A stretch of DNA of 64,000 nucleotides, taken from contig NZ_JBANFI010000001.1 in NCBI RefSeq assembly GCF_045055655.1, forward strand, positions 1 to 64,000, in the 5' to 3' direction. The stretch comes from Marinospirillum alkalitolerans (GTDB lineage: Bacteria; Pseudomonadota; Gammaproteobacteria; Pseudomonadales; Halomonadaceae). Of the stretch, positions 15,383 through 23,722 are shown one piece after another (position 1 is the first letter of the stretch; each line of letters opens with the position of its first letter). The notes beneath the pieces were generated by a model. That model was not told the DNA's origin and made no database searches. It saw only the letters and a program-made list of their open reading frames with translations. The position numbers and the translations under genes were made by a program.

Positions 15383-16675
15383 CTAAAAACGGCCGAGGCG
15401 CTTTTTCTTGCTGGGTGTGACGGCCCAGCAGCGCACCGCCTTAATCAGGTTTTCTTTGACCTCAAGGGTCTCAATAATATAGGGTCCAAAACGCAAGCAA
15501 ACATTGCCGTCCGGGATAGACTCCAGATGCTCTAGAATCAAACCATTCAGTGTTTTGGGGCCATGTGTTGGCAGCTCCCATTGCAGCTGTTTATTCACTT
15601 CGCGCAGTGTGGCGCTGGCATCAATCAACCAGGAGCCATCCTGCTGAGGCTGGATATCTTCCTGCTGCTGCGGCACATCGGTGGTAAATTCACCAACAAT
15701 CTCTTCAAGAATATCTTCTAGGGTGACTAGGCCCTGCACATCACCATACTCATCAACAACGATGCCGATGCGGCGCTTCTCTTTTTGGAAATTCAGTAGC
15801 TGGGTTTGCAGTGGAGTGGATTCTGGAATGAAATAGGGTTCGCGCGTCTCTTGGACCAACATGCCCTTGCTGGGATTGGGGGCGGCCATCAGGCGCAAGG
15901 CACCTCGCAGATGAAGAATGCCGACGACATTATTCATATCCCCTTTATAAACAGGAATACGGGTGTGTTGTGAATAGCGCAGCTGGACCAGGATTTTATC
16001 AAGATCCTGCTCAAGATCGATGCCCACCACTTCCTGGCGTGGAATCATAATGTCATCGACGGTGATTTTTTCTAGATCCAGGATGGAGAGCAGCATCGCC
16101 TGGTGGCGACTGGGGATCAGGTTGCCAGCCTCATTAACGACTGTTCGCAGCTCCTCAGAAGTCAGGCTATCAGGGCGGCCTTCATCTGGTCGGGCACCCA
16201 TTAAGCGCAGCAGAAAGTTGCTCACCAAGTTGACCAGCCAGACCAGCGGATAAAGCAATGTCAGCAGAGGCTTGAGTGCATAGGAGGCTGGGCGAGCAAA
16301 GCGCTCAGGATGCAAGGCTGCCAGGGTTTTAGGTGTCACCTCGGCAAAAATCAGCACCACAATGGTCAGAATCAGCGTGGCAACAAAAGGCCCAAGGCTC
16401 TCGCCAAGAAAGTGTATGGCGATGACGGTAGCCAGTGCTGCAGCCAGATTATTGACAAAATTATTACCGATCAGAATCACGCCTAAAAGGCGGTCTGGGC
16501 GCTTGAGCAGATGGCTGATGCGCATCGAGGCCTTATCGCCCTGTTTGGCCTTGTGGCTGAGGCGATAGCGATTGATCGACATCATGCCAGTTTCAGAGCC
16601 AGAGAAAAAAGCAGAGCAGGCAATCAGCAAGGCCAGCAGACCGAGCAGCAGGCCCAAAGGAAGTTCAGCGTTCAA
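15383..16675 (-). CDS. CNNM/CorC-HlyC family membrane protein
   Basis: A 430-residue protein with an N-terminal DUF21 (CNNM) transmembrane domain (LLGLLALLIACSAFFSGSETGMMSINRYRL onward, four hydrophobic stretches to about 165), a pair of CBS domains (about 210–330; IMIPRQEVVGID, YSQHTRIPVYKGDMNNVVGILHLR, IGIVVDEYGDVQGLVTLEDILEEIVGEF) and a C-terminal CorC/HlyC transporter-associated domain. Related proteins act in magnesium/cobalt export or resistance. The start is TTG at 16675, 12 bp after the upstream CcsA-like stop, with GAGG in between; no in-frame ATG gives a better start. The two genes form an operon, an arrangement common in gammaproteobacteria next to ffh. Confidence 0.88.
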   Translation of the reverse strand: MNAELPLGLLLGLLALLIACSAFFSGSETGMMSINRYRLSHKAKQGDKASMRISHLLKRPDRLLGVILIGNNFVNNLAAALATVIAIHFLGESLGPFVATLILTIVVLIFAEVTPKTLAALHPERFARPASYALKPLLTLLYPLVWLVNLVSNFLLRLMGARPDEGRPDSLTSEELRTVVNEAGNLIPSRHQAMLLSILDLEKITVDDIMIPRQEVVGIDLEQDLDKILVQLRYSQHTRIPVYKGDMNNVVGILHLRGALRLMAAPNPSKGMLVQETREPYFIPESTPLQTQLLNFQKEKRRIGIVVDEYGDVQGLVTLEDILEEIVGEFTTDVPQQQEDIQPQQDGSWLIDASATLREVNKQLQWELPTHGPKTLNGLILEHLESIPDGNVCLRFGPYIIETLEVKENLIKAVRCWAVTPSKKKRLGRF

Positions 16676-16687
16676 GGTGGGTGCGCC

Positions 16688-17485
16688 TCATGCCAGTAGA
16701 AATTGCAGCACAAACTGGCTACCAAAGTAAGCCAGCAGCAAGAGTAGGCTTCCGCCGAGCGTCCACCGCACTGCAGTGAGCCCCCGCCAGCCAAAGCGCC
16801 AATGACCAAAGAGCAGAATGCCAAAAATAATCCACGCCATAAAAGATAAGAGGGTTTTATGCAGCAGACCAGGCGCGAAGAAGTGATCAAAATAGAGCCA
16901 TCCGCTGAGCATGCCCAGCGTCAGCAAGAGTTGGCCGGCCAGAAGCAGATCAAACAATAGCCGTTCCATAATCTGCAAGGGCGGTAATACGCTGATCAGG
17001 CCTTGCAGGTGGCGATGCTTGAGTTGATAGTTCTGCATGCCAAGGAGCACCGACTGAACACTGGCCAGTGCAAAGAGCCCATAGGCTGATAAAGAAGCCA
17101 AAATATGAAAGTAGAGTTGATGGTCCTTCGTCAGCAGATTGGTTGGACGATCAGTAAACTGAGCAAAGGCCAGGGCTAAAGCGGCCAGCGGGAAGAGCAG
17201 GGCACCCAGATTGAGTGTGGGGTGACGCAGGCTGGCAAAAAGAATAAAGCTGCAGGTCAGCCAAGTTAGCAGCAGCGCAACCTCGGCGAGTCCAAGATGA
17301 AGTTGCGAGGGCAGCCCCAGTGCATCAAACAACACCAGACTATGGTGGATAAAGGCAAAGCTGCCTAGGACCTGGACCAGTTGCTTTTTTTCCGGCACTT
17401 TGCCTAATAAACGCAGCCACAACCAAGAGGCCCCTGCCAGATAAAAGGCAATGGCAAGGAGGCTAAGGGGGAGAGAGGCAACCAT
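16688..17485 (-). CDS. CcsA-like cytochrome c assembly protein (YpjD)
   Basis: A 265-residue membrane protein with eight predicted helices. Conserved His-containing phrases FAFIHHSLVLF, YFHILASLSAYGLFALASVQSVLL and LLHKTLLSFMAWIIFG correspond to the haem-handling family CcsA/CcmC. In gammaproteobacteria this gene (ypjD) sits divergent from ffh and upstream of the CorC-type gene, exactly as here; its precise role in cytochrome assembly is not proven. ATG 17485. Confidence 0.88.
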   Translation of the reverse strand: MVASLPLSLLAIAFYLAGASWLWLRLLGKVPEKKQLVQVLGSFAFIHHSLVLFDALGLPSQLHLGLAEVALLLTWLTCSFILFASLRHPTLNLGALLFPLAALALAFAQFTDRPTNLLTKDHQLYFHILASLSAYGLFALASVQSVLLGMQNYQLKHRHLQGLISVLPPLQIMERLLFDLLLAGQLLLTLGMLSGWLYFDHFFAPGLLHKTLLSFMAWIIFGILLFGHWRFGWRGLTAVRWTLGGSLLLLLAYFGSQFVLQFLLA

Positions 17486-17604
17486 GCTTGAGCAAAAACT
17501 CCTGCGAATGAATATCCAGCTATCCTAGCTGATTTCTGGTGATTTGACATCCTCAAACGCGCTGATCCAATGCGCCTTTCATAGAGTGCTTGCCAAGCTT
17601 AGTC

Positions 17605-17610
17605 TATAAT
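17605..17610 (+). promoter_or_regulatory. -10 box of the ffh promoter
   Basis: Consensus TATAAT 29 bp before ffh; no convincing -35 element at 16–18 bp upstream. Confidence 0.35.
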
Positions 17611-17638
17611 CGCCGCCAAAGTGAATAGGAGGAGTCGC

Positions 17639-19027
17639 ATGTTTGAAAGTTTAAGTGAACGTCTATCGCACACGCTGCGCAGTATTTCTGGTAATGCACG
17701 CCTCAGTGAGGACAATATCAAGGACACGCTGCGAGAAGTTCGCATGGCGCTGCTTGAAGCCGATGTCGCCTTGCCAGTGGTAAAAAGTTTTGTCGAGCAG
17801 GTGCGCGAGCGTGCCGTGGGTCAGGAAGTCTCTAAGGCGCTTAAGCCGGGCCAGCAGTTTCTGAAGATCGTGAATGAAACGCTGACCGAAGTGATGGGGC
17901 AAGAGCAGGCTCCGCTGGTGCTAAAGGGTGAGCCTGCCAGTGTACTGATGGCTGGCTTACAGGGTGCCGGTAAAACCACCACGCTGGCGAAACTGGCGCG
18001 TTTTCTGACCGAGCGGGAGAAGAAAAAAGTGCTGGTGGTCTCGGTGGATGTGTATCGTCCTGCGGCCATGGATCAGCTACAAACGCTGGCAACCGAAGTG
18101 GGTGTCGATTGCTTCCCCGCTCTGCCCACGCAAAAACCAGCGGAGATTATTGAAGCCGCTAAAAAAGAAGCGCGGATCAAGTTTTATGATGTGCTGCTGG
18201 TCGATACGGCGGGTCGTTTGCATGTCGATGGCGAGATGATGGCCGAGATCCAGGCTATCCATGCGCAGCTTTCGCCCAGCGAAACGCTGTTTGTCGTGGA
18301 TGCTATGACGGGTCAGGATGCGGCCAATACAGCAAAGGCCTTTAATGAAGCCCTGCCACTGACCGGTGTTGTGCTGACTAAGGCGGATGGTGATGCGCGT
18401 GGTGGTGCAGCGCTTTCTGTCCGCCAGATGACTGGTCAGCCGATCAAGTTTATCGGTATGGGCGAAAAAACCGATGCGCTTGAAGCCTTCCATCCAGATC
18501 GGATTGCCTCTCGTATTCTGGGCATGGGCGACTTAATGTCGCTGATCGAAGAGGCCGAGCGTACGCTTGATAAGGATAAAGCAGAGAAGCTTGCTAAGAA
18601 GGTCAAAAAAGGTAAGGGCTTTGATCTAGAGGATTTTCGTGAGCAGCTGCAGCAGATGAAAAAAATGGGCGGGATGAGCTCAATGCTGGAGAAACTGCCT
18701 GGTATGGGTCAGGTTGCCAAGCTGGCTGAGCAGCAAGGGCCGATGAAAGAAATGAGCAAGATGGAGGCGATTATTAATTCAATGACGCCTTGGGAACGCC
18801 AAAAGCCAGATCTGCTCAGTGGTTCGCGTAAGCGTCGTATTTGTCAGGGCTCAGGCACGCAGCTGCAAGATTTAAATCGTCTGCTCAAGCAGCACAAGCA
18901 GATGCAGAAAATGATGAAGAAGATGACGAATAAAGGCGCGATTGCCAACATGATGCGCGGTATGCAAGGGCAGCTGCCACCTGGTATGGGCGGGATGGGT
19001 GGCGGTGGTTTTCCTCCTCGCTTCTAA
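17639..19027 (+). CDS. ffh: Signal recognition particle protein Ffh
   Basis: A 462-residue SRP54-type GTPase. N domain (1–about 95), G domain with P-loop GLQGAGKT (107–114), DTAGR (189–193) and TKADGDARGGAALS, then a methionine-rich M domain (MKKMGGMSSMLEKLPGMG, RKRRICQGSGTQLQDLNRLLK, MMKKMTNKG) ending in a Gly/Met/Pro tail. It binds 4.5S RNA and signal sequences and docks with FtsY for co-translational targeting. AGGAGG lies at ideal spacing before ATG 17639; an upstream in-frame extension to 17621 is rejected. Confidence 0.96.
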   Translation: MFESLSERLSHTLRSISGNARLSEDNIKDTLREVRMALLEADVALPVVKSFVEQVRERAVGQEVSKALKPGQQFLKIVNETLTEVMGQEQAPLVLKGEPASVLMAGLQGAGKTTTLAKLARFLTEREKKKVLVVSVDVYRPAAMDQLQTLATEVGVDCFPALPTQKPAEIIEAAKKEARIKFYDVLLVDTAGRLHVDGEMMAEIQAIHAQLSPSETLFVVDAMTGQDAANTAKAFNEALPLTGVVLTKADGDARGGAALSVRQMTGQPIKFIGMGEKTDALEAFHPDRIASRILGMGDLMSLIEEAERTLDKDKAEKLAKKVKKGKGFDLEDFREQLQQMKKMGGMSSMLEKLPGMGQVAKLAEQQGPMKEMSKMEAIINSMTPWERQKPDLLSGSRKRRICQGSGTQLQDLNRLLKQHKQMQKMMKKMTNKGAIANMMRGMQGQLPPGMGGMGGGGFPPRF

Positions 19028-19359
19028 ACTACAGGCAGGAAAGCCTTGCGTTTAGTATTTGTGCCACTAAAATAGCGCGCAAAATCCAATGAATATGCTG
19101 CTTGTATTGATTGGTTGGCAGGGCCAAAAGCAGAAAAAAACAGTAAAACAGGCTGGATGCTTCCCAAGACGATGGTAATCCTTTAGAATACTTCGCCTTT
19201 CGGGTGTCCTGCCTTCAATCGCTGTTTGAACTTAATACAGTTTGAAAGTGCGCAGGTGGCGGGGCAAAACCGCAAACTCCTGATCGCAATTATGAGGCAG
19301 GTCTACCGCTTTCCGCAGTGGGTCTGAATTTTCCGGTTACTTTAAAGGAAAGATAGTCA
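19028..19359 (+). promoter_or_regulatory. Intergenic region and leader before rpsP
   Basis: 332 bp without a gene. A likely sigma70 promoter is TTCCCA (19161–19166), 17 bp, TAGAAT (19184–19189), giving a leader of about 165 nt before rpsP. The leader has local complementarity (TCCTGCC near 19208 against GGCAGG near 19294), so it may fold, but I recognise no known riboswitch or ribosomal-protein leader. Confidence 0.45.
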
Positions 19360-19608
19360 ATGGTTACCATTCGTTTGGCTCGTGGCGGCGCTAAAAAACG
19401 CCCTTTTTATCATGTCAACGTGACTGACTCGCGTAACGCGCGTGATGGCCGTTACATCGAACGCCTGGGTTTCTTTAACCCGATTGCTCAAGGTCAAGCT
19501 GAGCGTCTGCGTATCGATGCTGATCGTCTGCAGCACTGGGTTGCTCAAGGCGCACAGCTGTCTGATCGCGTTGCAAAGCTGGTTAAAGAAGCTGCTAAGC
19601 AGCAGTAA
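19360..19608 (+). CDS. rpsP: 30S ribosomal protein S16
   Basis: An 82-residue protein beginning MVTIRLARGGAKKRPFYHV, the standard S16 start, with RDGRYIERLGFFNP in the middle. It is a component of the 30S subunit required for its assembly. AAAGGAAAG precedes the ATG. It heads the conserved rpsP-rimM-trmD-rplS operon. Confidence 0.97.
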   Translation: MVTIRLARGGAKKRPFYHVNVTDSRNARDGRYIERLGFFNPIAQGQAERLRIDADRLQHWVAQGAQLSDRVAKLVKEAAKQQ

Positions 19609-19699
19609 TAGCTTGGATTGCTTGGTGCATGCATCCGCGTCGTCTCCCGTTGGATAGAATCAGATTAAACAGCAAAGCTACGCAGCAGAGGCAAGAAGC

Positions 19700-20224
19700 A
19701 TGAGTGAAAAGCATGACTTGCTTTTGGGTAAGATTACCAGCGTCTTTGGTATCAAAGGTTGGGTGAAGGTTTTTTCCTATACCGAACCTATGGATAATCT
19801 GCTTCAGTATAGCCATTGGGTGCTCACGCAGCAGGGGCAGCAGCAAACCTATAAAAAGCTAGATGGGCGTCGACAAGGCAAAGGCCTAGTCGCCAAGCTT
19901 CAGGGTATTGATACACCAGAAGCAGCCCAACTCCTGGCTGGCGCGGAAATCCGCATCTCCAGTGAAAGCCTACCGGCGCTGCCAGAAGGTGAGTATTACT
20001 GGTTCCAGCTGCAGGGTTTAGAGGTCTTTAATCAAGAGCAGAAAAAGCTTGGGAAAATTGATCATCTGATGGAAACAGGGGCCAACGATGTGTTAGTCGT
20101 TAAACCTTGTGAAGGCAGTATTGATCAGCAGGAGCGCCTTGTGCCCTATCTGGTTCCGAGTGTCGTGCTTGATATTGATCTTGAAGCTGGAATCATGCAG
20201 GTAGATTGGGATGCTGATTTCTAA
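19700..20224 (+). CDS. rimM: Ribosome maturation factor RimM
   Basis: A 174-residue protein with the N-terminal RimM barrel (LLLGKITSVFGIKGWVKVFSYTEP) and C-terminal PRC-barrel part (YYWFQLQGLEVFN, GKIDHLMETGANDVLVV, LVPYLVPSVVLDIDLE). It binds S19 and assists maturation of the 30S head. It is the second gene of the operon, 91 bp after rpsP. Confidence 0.95.
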   Translation: MSEKHDLLLGKITSVFGIKGWVKVFSYTEPMDNLLQYSHWVLTQQGQQQTYKKLDGRRQGKGLVAKLQGIDTPEAAQLLAGAEIRISSESLPALPEGEYYWFQLQGLEVFNQEQKKLGKIDHLMETGANDVLVVKPCEGSIDQQERLVPYLVPSVVLDIDLEAGIMQVDWDADF

Positions 20225-20254
20225 TTGGCCTGCTTAGAACAAGAGAGACGCAAA

Positions 20255-21025
20255 GTGTGGTTTGGTGTCGTTTCGCTGTTTCCACAGATGTTCAGTGCGA
20301 TCACCGAACAAGGTGTGAGTGCCCGCGCGGTTAAAAACGGTCTTCTGGAGTTTGAATACTGGAACCCGCGTGACTTTGCGACAGATCGGCATCGTACCGT
20401 GGACGATCGGCCTTACGGCGGTGGTCCTGGCATGCTGATGAAGGTCGAACCTCTGCAAGCTGCCATCCGTGCAGCTCGCGCAGCAGGCGGCCCCGAGGCA
20501 AAGGTTATCTACCTTTCGCCACAGGGACGCAAGCTGGACCAGCAAGGGGTTGTCGAGCTAGCTGGCCGCACACGACATATTCTTGTTGCTGGCCGCTATG
20601 AAGGTATTGATGAGCGCCTTGTGGCCTCAGAGATCGATGAGGAATGGTCTGTAGGAGACTATGTCCTTAGTGGTGGAGAGCTGGCTGCGATGATATTGAT
20701 TGATTCAGTATCTCGCCTTGTTCCAGGTGTTCTGGGGCATGAAGCTTCAGCAGAGGAAGATTCCTTCGCTGCGGGTTTACTGGACTGTCCACATTATACG
20801 CGACCTGAAGTCATTAATGGCTTGCAGGTCCCAGATGTATTGCTCAGTGGTCATCATGAAGCGATACGTCGTTGGCGCCTCAAGCAGTCTTTAGGGCGTA
20901 CTTGGTTGCGCAGACCTGATTTATTAGAGCAACAGCCACTTAATCGGGAACAGCAGCAATTACTGGCAGAATTTATCCGCGAATACGATGCCCCGCTTAC
21001 CAGGGCGCAAGTCGAGCGGCCTTAG
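20255..21025 (+). CDS. trmD: tRNA (guanine-N1)-methyltransferase
   Basis: A 256-residue SPOUT methyltransferase that makes m1G37 in tRNA. Family phrases: GVVSLFPQMFSAITEQGVSARAVKNGLLEF, DDRPYGGGPGML, VIYLSPQGRKL, LVAGRYEGIDERL and EWSVGDYVLSGGELAAM (the trefoil-knot cofactor site). The start is GTG 20255, with GAGAG upstream, which gives the family-standard beginning (M)WFGVVSLFP; a TTG at the preceding stop would add ten unrelated residues. Confidence 0.96.
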   Translation: MWFGVVSLFPQMFSAITEQGVSARAVKNGLLEFEYWNPRDFATDRHRTVDDRPYGGGPGMLMKVEPLQAAIRAARAAGGPEAKVIYLSPQGRKLDQQGVVELAGRTRHILVAGRYEGIDERLVASEIDEEWSVGDYVLSGGELAAMILIDSVSRLVPGVLGHEASAEEDSFAAGLLDCPHYTRPEVINGLQVPDVLLSGHHEAIRRWRLKQSLGRTWLRRPDLLEQQPLNREQQQLLAEFIREYDAPLTRAQVERP

Positions 21026-21042
21026 TCTAGGAGCGAGCAGCT

Positions 21043-21399
21043 ATGAGCAACAAAAAACCTATTATTCAGGCTTTAGAAGCCGAACAGATGAACAAAGAAG
21101 TCCCTAGCTTTGCACCCGGCGACACGGTCGTTGTGCAGGTTAAGGTTAAAGAAGGTACTCGTGAGCGTCTGCAGGCTTACGAAGGCGTTGTGATCGGCAA
21201 GCGTAACCGTGGCCTGAACTCAGCCTTTACTGTACGTAAAATCTCTAACGGCGTTGGCGTTGAGCGTACCTTCCAAGTTTACAGCCCACTGGTTGACTCG
21301 ATCGCTGTCAAGCGTCGTGGTGCTGTACGCCAAGCGAAGATCTACTACCTCCGCGAGCGTTCAGGCAAGTCTGCGCGTATCAAGGAAAAGCTGGCTTAA
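21043..21399 (+). CDS. rplS: 50S ribosomal protein L19
   Basis: A 118-residue protein with the L19 signatures VPSFAPGDTVVVQVKVKEG, RLQAYEGVVIGKRNRGLNSAFTVRKI and GVERTFQVYSPLVDSI. It lies at the 30S–50S interface. TAGGAGCGAG precedes the ATG. It is the last gene of the operon and is closed by a very strong terminator. Confidence 0.97.
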   Translation: MSNKKPIIQALEAEQMNKEVPSFAPGDTVVVQVKVKEGTRERLQAYEGVVIGKRNRGLNSAFTVRKISNGVGVERTFQVYSPLVDSIAVKRRGAVRQAKIYYLRERSGKSARIKEKLA

Positions 21400-21491
21400 G
21401 CGATTCTTTTTTATGCGAGGTGAAGGATGTCTTTGGGTCTGGCCGCAATCTGCAGCGCTGTTGTACTAAAAGATCATTCATATCACATCTG

Positions 21492-21521
21492 AAAACGGGC
21501 ACCCTAGGGTGCCCGTTTTTT
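21492..21521 (+). terminator. Rho-independent terminator of the rpsP–rplS operon
   Basis: A perfect 14-bp inverted repeat, AAAACGGGCACCCT against AGGGTGCCCGTTTT, followed by more Ts. Confidence 0.92.
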
Positions 21522-21600
21522 ATGGGAGACTGGTGCGCTCATCAGGCCTCAGGCATACTGAAGGCTTTGCATTGAGCCATCCAATAAATAAGAGTTGATT

Positions 21601-22350
21601 ATGTTGATAAACCGTCAGAAGTCCTTGTTGCTGATCTTGCTGGTGTGCTTGGCTTACCTAGCCCAACCCCTGGTTGCTGATGAAGGGATAGAAGCCCGTT
21701 TAGCGCAGCGTCTACAAAGTATTGATCCCCGTTTGAATGTGATTTCGGCTGAACCGACACCAGTTGAAGGTATTTACCGCGTGCAGATTAATACAGGCGA
21801 TCTGCTGTATATGCATCAAGAAGGCGAGTATATTTTTGCCGGTAGTTTATTACAGGTCACTGAGCGGGGACTGGTTGATCTCACCGAGCGTGCACAATCG
21901 ACGCAGCGTCAGCAGGTCTTTGCTGCCTTACCGCGTGACGAGCAGGTGATCTTCCCCGCTGAAGGTGAGACACTGGCCAGCATCGCCATTTTTACTGATA
22001 TCACCTGCCCTTATTGTGTGCGTTTGCATGAGCAGGTGCCAGAGCTGAATGCGGCCGGTATCGAAGTGCGCTACCTTGCTTTTCCGCGCCAGGGTTTGAA
22101 TACACCCGGTGAGCAGCTCCTCACGAATGTCTGGTGTGCAGCTGATCCAGTTGATGCCATGAACCGTGCCAAAGCCGGCGAGCGTCTGGCTGATCAGCAG
22201 TGTGCGAACCCGATTGCATCCCAGTTTGAACTGGGTCGGGCGCAGGGTGTACAAGGAACACCGGCGATTATTCTGCCGGATGGTCAGCTGATCCCCGGCT
22301 TTGTGCCCGCCGCGCGTTTGATTCAAGAACTGGGTGGACGCACCCTTTAA
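21601..22350 (+). CDS. dsbC: DsbC-family thiol:disulfide interchange protein
   Basis: A 249-residue periplasmic protein: signal peptide (about 1–26), N-terminal dimerisation domain (LNVISAEPTPVEGIYRVQI), and a thioredoxin-fold domain with the active site CPYC at 136–139, plus a further Cys pair (NVWC and QQC) matching the structural disulfide of DsbC, and the cis-proline loop GTPAI. DsbC isomerises wrong disulfides, kept reduced by DsbD. The active site CPYC differs from the CGYC of Escherichia coli DsbC. ATG 21601 follows AAGAG; dsbC-hom-thrC is a conserved gene order in pseudomonads and relatives. Confidence 0.9.
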   Translation: MLINRQKSLLLILLVCLAYLAQPLVADEGIEARLAQRLQSIDPRLNVISAEPTPVEGIYRVQINTGDLLYMHQEGEYIFAGSLLQVTERGLVDLTERAQSTQRQQVFAALPRDEQVIFPAEGETLASIAIFTDITCPYCVRLHEQVPELNAAGIEVRYLAFPRQGLNTPGEQLLTNVWCAADPVDAMNRAKAGERLADQQCANPIASQFELGRAQGVQGTPAIILPDGQLIPGFVPAARLIQELGGRTL

Positions 22351-22388
22351 TCCTGATTTTTTTCTCATTGATCAAAAAGGAGACTCTT

Positions 22389-23693
22389 TTGAAACCTGTC
22401 AAGATAGCCATCTGTGGGCTAGGTACCGTCGGTGGAGGCGTATTTAATGTATTACAGCGTAATGCGAGTGAAATTGCCCGACGTGCCGGTCGGCCGCTGG
22501 TGGTTGAACAGGTCGCGACGCGCCATGTGAACCCAGACTGTGATACATCCAGCGTCTATGTGTCTGACGATATTTTTGCCGCAGTGGCCAATCCTGAAAT
22601 TGATGTCATTGTGGAGCTGATCGGCGGTTATGAGGCGGCCTATGATCTGGTGATGCAGGCGATCGCCGCAGGTAAGCATGTTGTCACTGCCAATAAAGCC
22701 CTGATTGCTGTACATGGTAATGAGATTTTTCAGGCAGCGCGTGAAGCCGGTGTCGTGGTGGCTTTTGAGGCGGGTGTCGCGGGCGGTATTCCGATCATTA
22801 AATCCATCCGTGAAGGTCTCACTGCGAACCGTATCCACTGGGTGGCCGGTATTATCAATGGTACGGGTAACTTTATTCTCAGCTCCATGTCTGAAAAGGG
22901 CAGTGATTTTAACGAAGTGCTGGCAGAAGCGCAGGCGCTGGGCTATGCCGAGGCTGATCCCACCTTTGATGTCGAAGGTATCGATGCGGCTCATAAACTG
23001 GCCATCCTCTCTGCTATCGCCTTTGGTGTGCCGCTGAGTTTTGACAAGGTCTATACCGAAGGCATCTCGCGGATAGAGATAGAAGATATACGTCAGGCCG
23101 ATGCACTGGGTTTTGCGATTAAACATCTCGGTATTACCCGCCGTACTGAGCAAGGTCTGGAGCTGCGTGTCCACCCAACGTTGATCCCTAAAGAGCGCTT
23201 GCTGGCGAATGTGAACGGCGTTAAGAATGCAGTGATGGTCTATGGTGATGCCGTGGGCTCGACTCTCTTTTATGGCTCAGGTGCCGGTGCGGAGCCGACG
23301 GCTTCGGCGGTGATTGCTGATCTGGTTGATGTGGCGCGTGCAATGGAAACCACGCCTGAATCTCGTGTGCCCTACCTTGCCTTTGCTCATCAAGCGGATG
23401 ATCTGCCTGTCTTGCCGATGGAAGAAATCGAGACGGCCTACTATCTGCGTCTGCTGGCTGTCGATCGTCCCGGTGTGTTGGCGAAGGTAGCGACGGTTCT
23501 GAGCGATCATGGTATTAGCATTGAGGCCATCATTCAGAAGGACACCAGTGAAGGTGAGCTGGTCCCGATTATTTTGATGACGCATCGCACCACGGAAGCC
23601 GCCATGAATGAAGTCATTCGTCAGCTGGAGTCCCTCTCCGATATTGCTGGCGGTGTGATGCGCATTCGTGTTGAAAGTCTTGACGATCAATAA
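22389..23693 (+). CDS. hom: Homoserine dehydrogenase
   Basis: A 434-residue stand-alone homoserine dehydrogenase (not fused to aspartokinase): N-terminal NAD(P)-binding motif GLGTVGGGV, catalytic domain (AGGIPIIKSIREGLTANRI, IINGTGNFILSSM, GYAEADPTFDVEGIDAAHKL) and a C-terminal ACT domain (about 350–430) expected to bind threonine for feedback control. It reduces aspartate semialdehyde to homoserine. AGGAG lies six bases before TTG 22389, so that TTG is the likely start although the frame is open from 22368. Confidence 0.93.
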   Translation: MKPVKIAICGLGTVGGGVFNVLQRNASEIARRAGRPLVVEQVATRHVNPDCDTSSVYVSDDIFAAVANPEIDVIVELIGGYEAAYDLVMQAIAAGKHVVTANKALIAVHGNEIFQAAREAGVVVAFEAGVAGGIPIIKSIREGLTANRIHWVAGIINGTGNFILSSMSEKGSDFNEVLAEAQALGYAEADPTFDVEGIDAAHKLAILSAIAFGVPLSFDKVYTEGISRIEIEDIRQADALGFAIKHLGITRRTEQGLELRVHPTLIPKERLLANVNGVKNAVMVYGDAVGSTLFYGSGAGAEPTASAVIADLVDVARAMETTPESRVPYLAFAHQADDLPVLPMEEIETAYYLRLLAVDRPGVLAKVATVLSDHGISIEAIIQKDTSEGELVPIILMTHRTTEAAMNEVIRQLESLSDIAGGVMRIRVESLDDQ

Positions 23694-23722
23694 AACCTAA
23701 CTATTCAGAGTGAGATCAGACT

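Noticed and set aside
19190..19359. Ribosomal-protein-type autoregulatory leader or riboswitch before rpsP
   Set aside because: Only loose complementarity is seen and no known motif is recognisable; recorded as an ordinary leader.
22452..23174. A 240-codon open frame antisense to hom
   Set aside because: Mirror of a conserved gene; no start signal and no family pattern.
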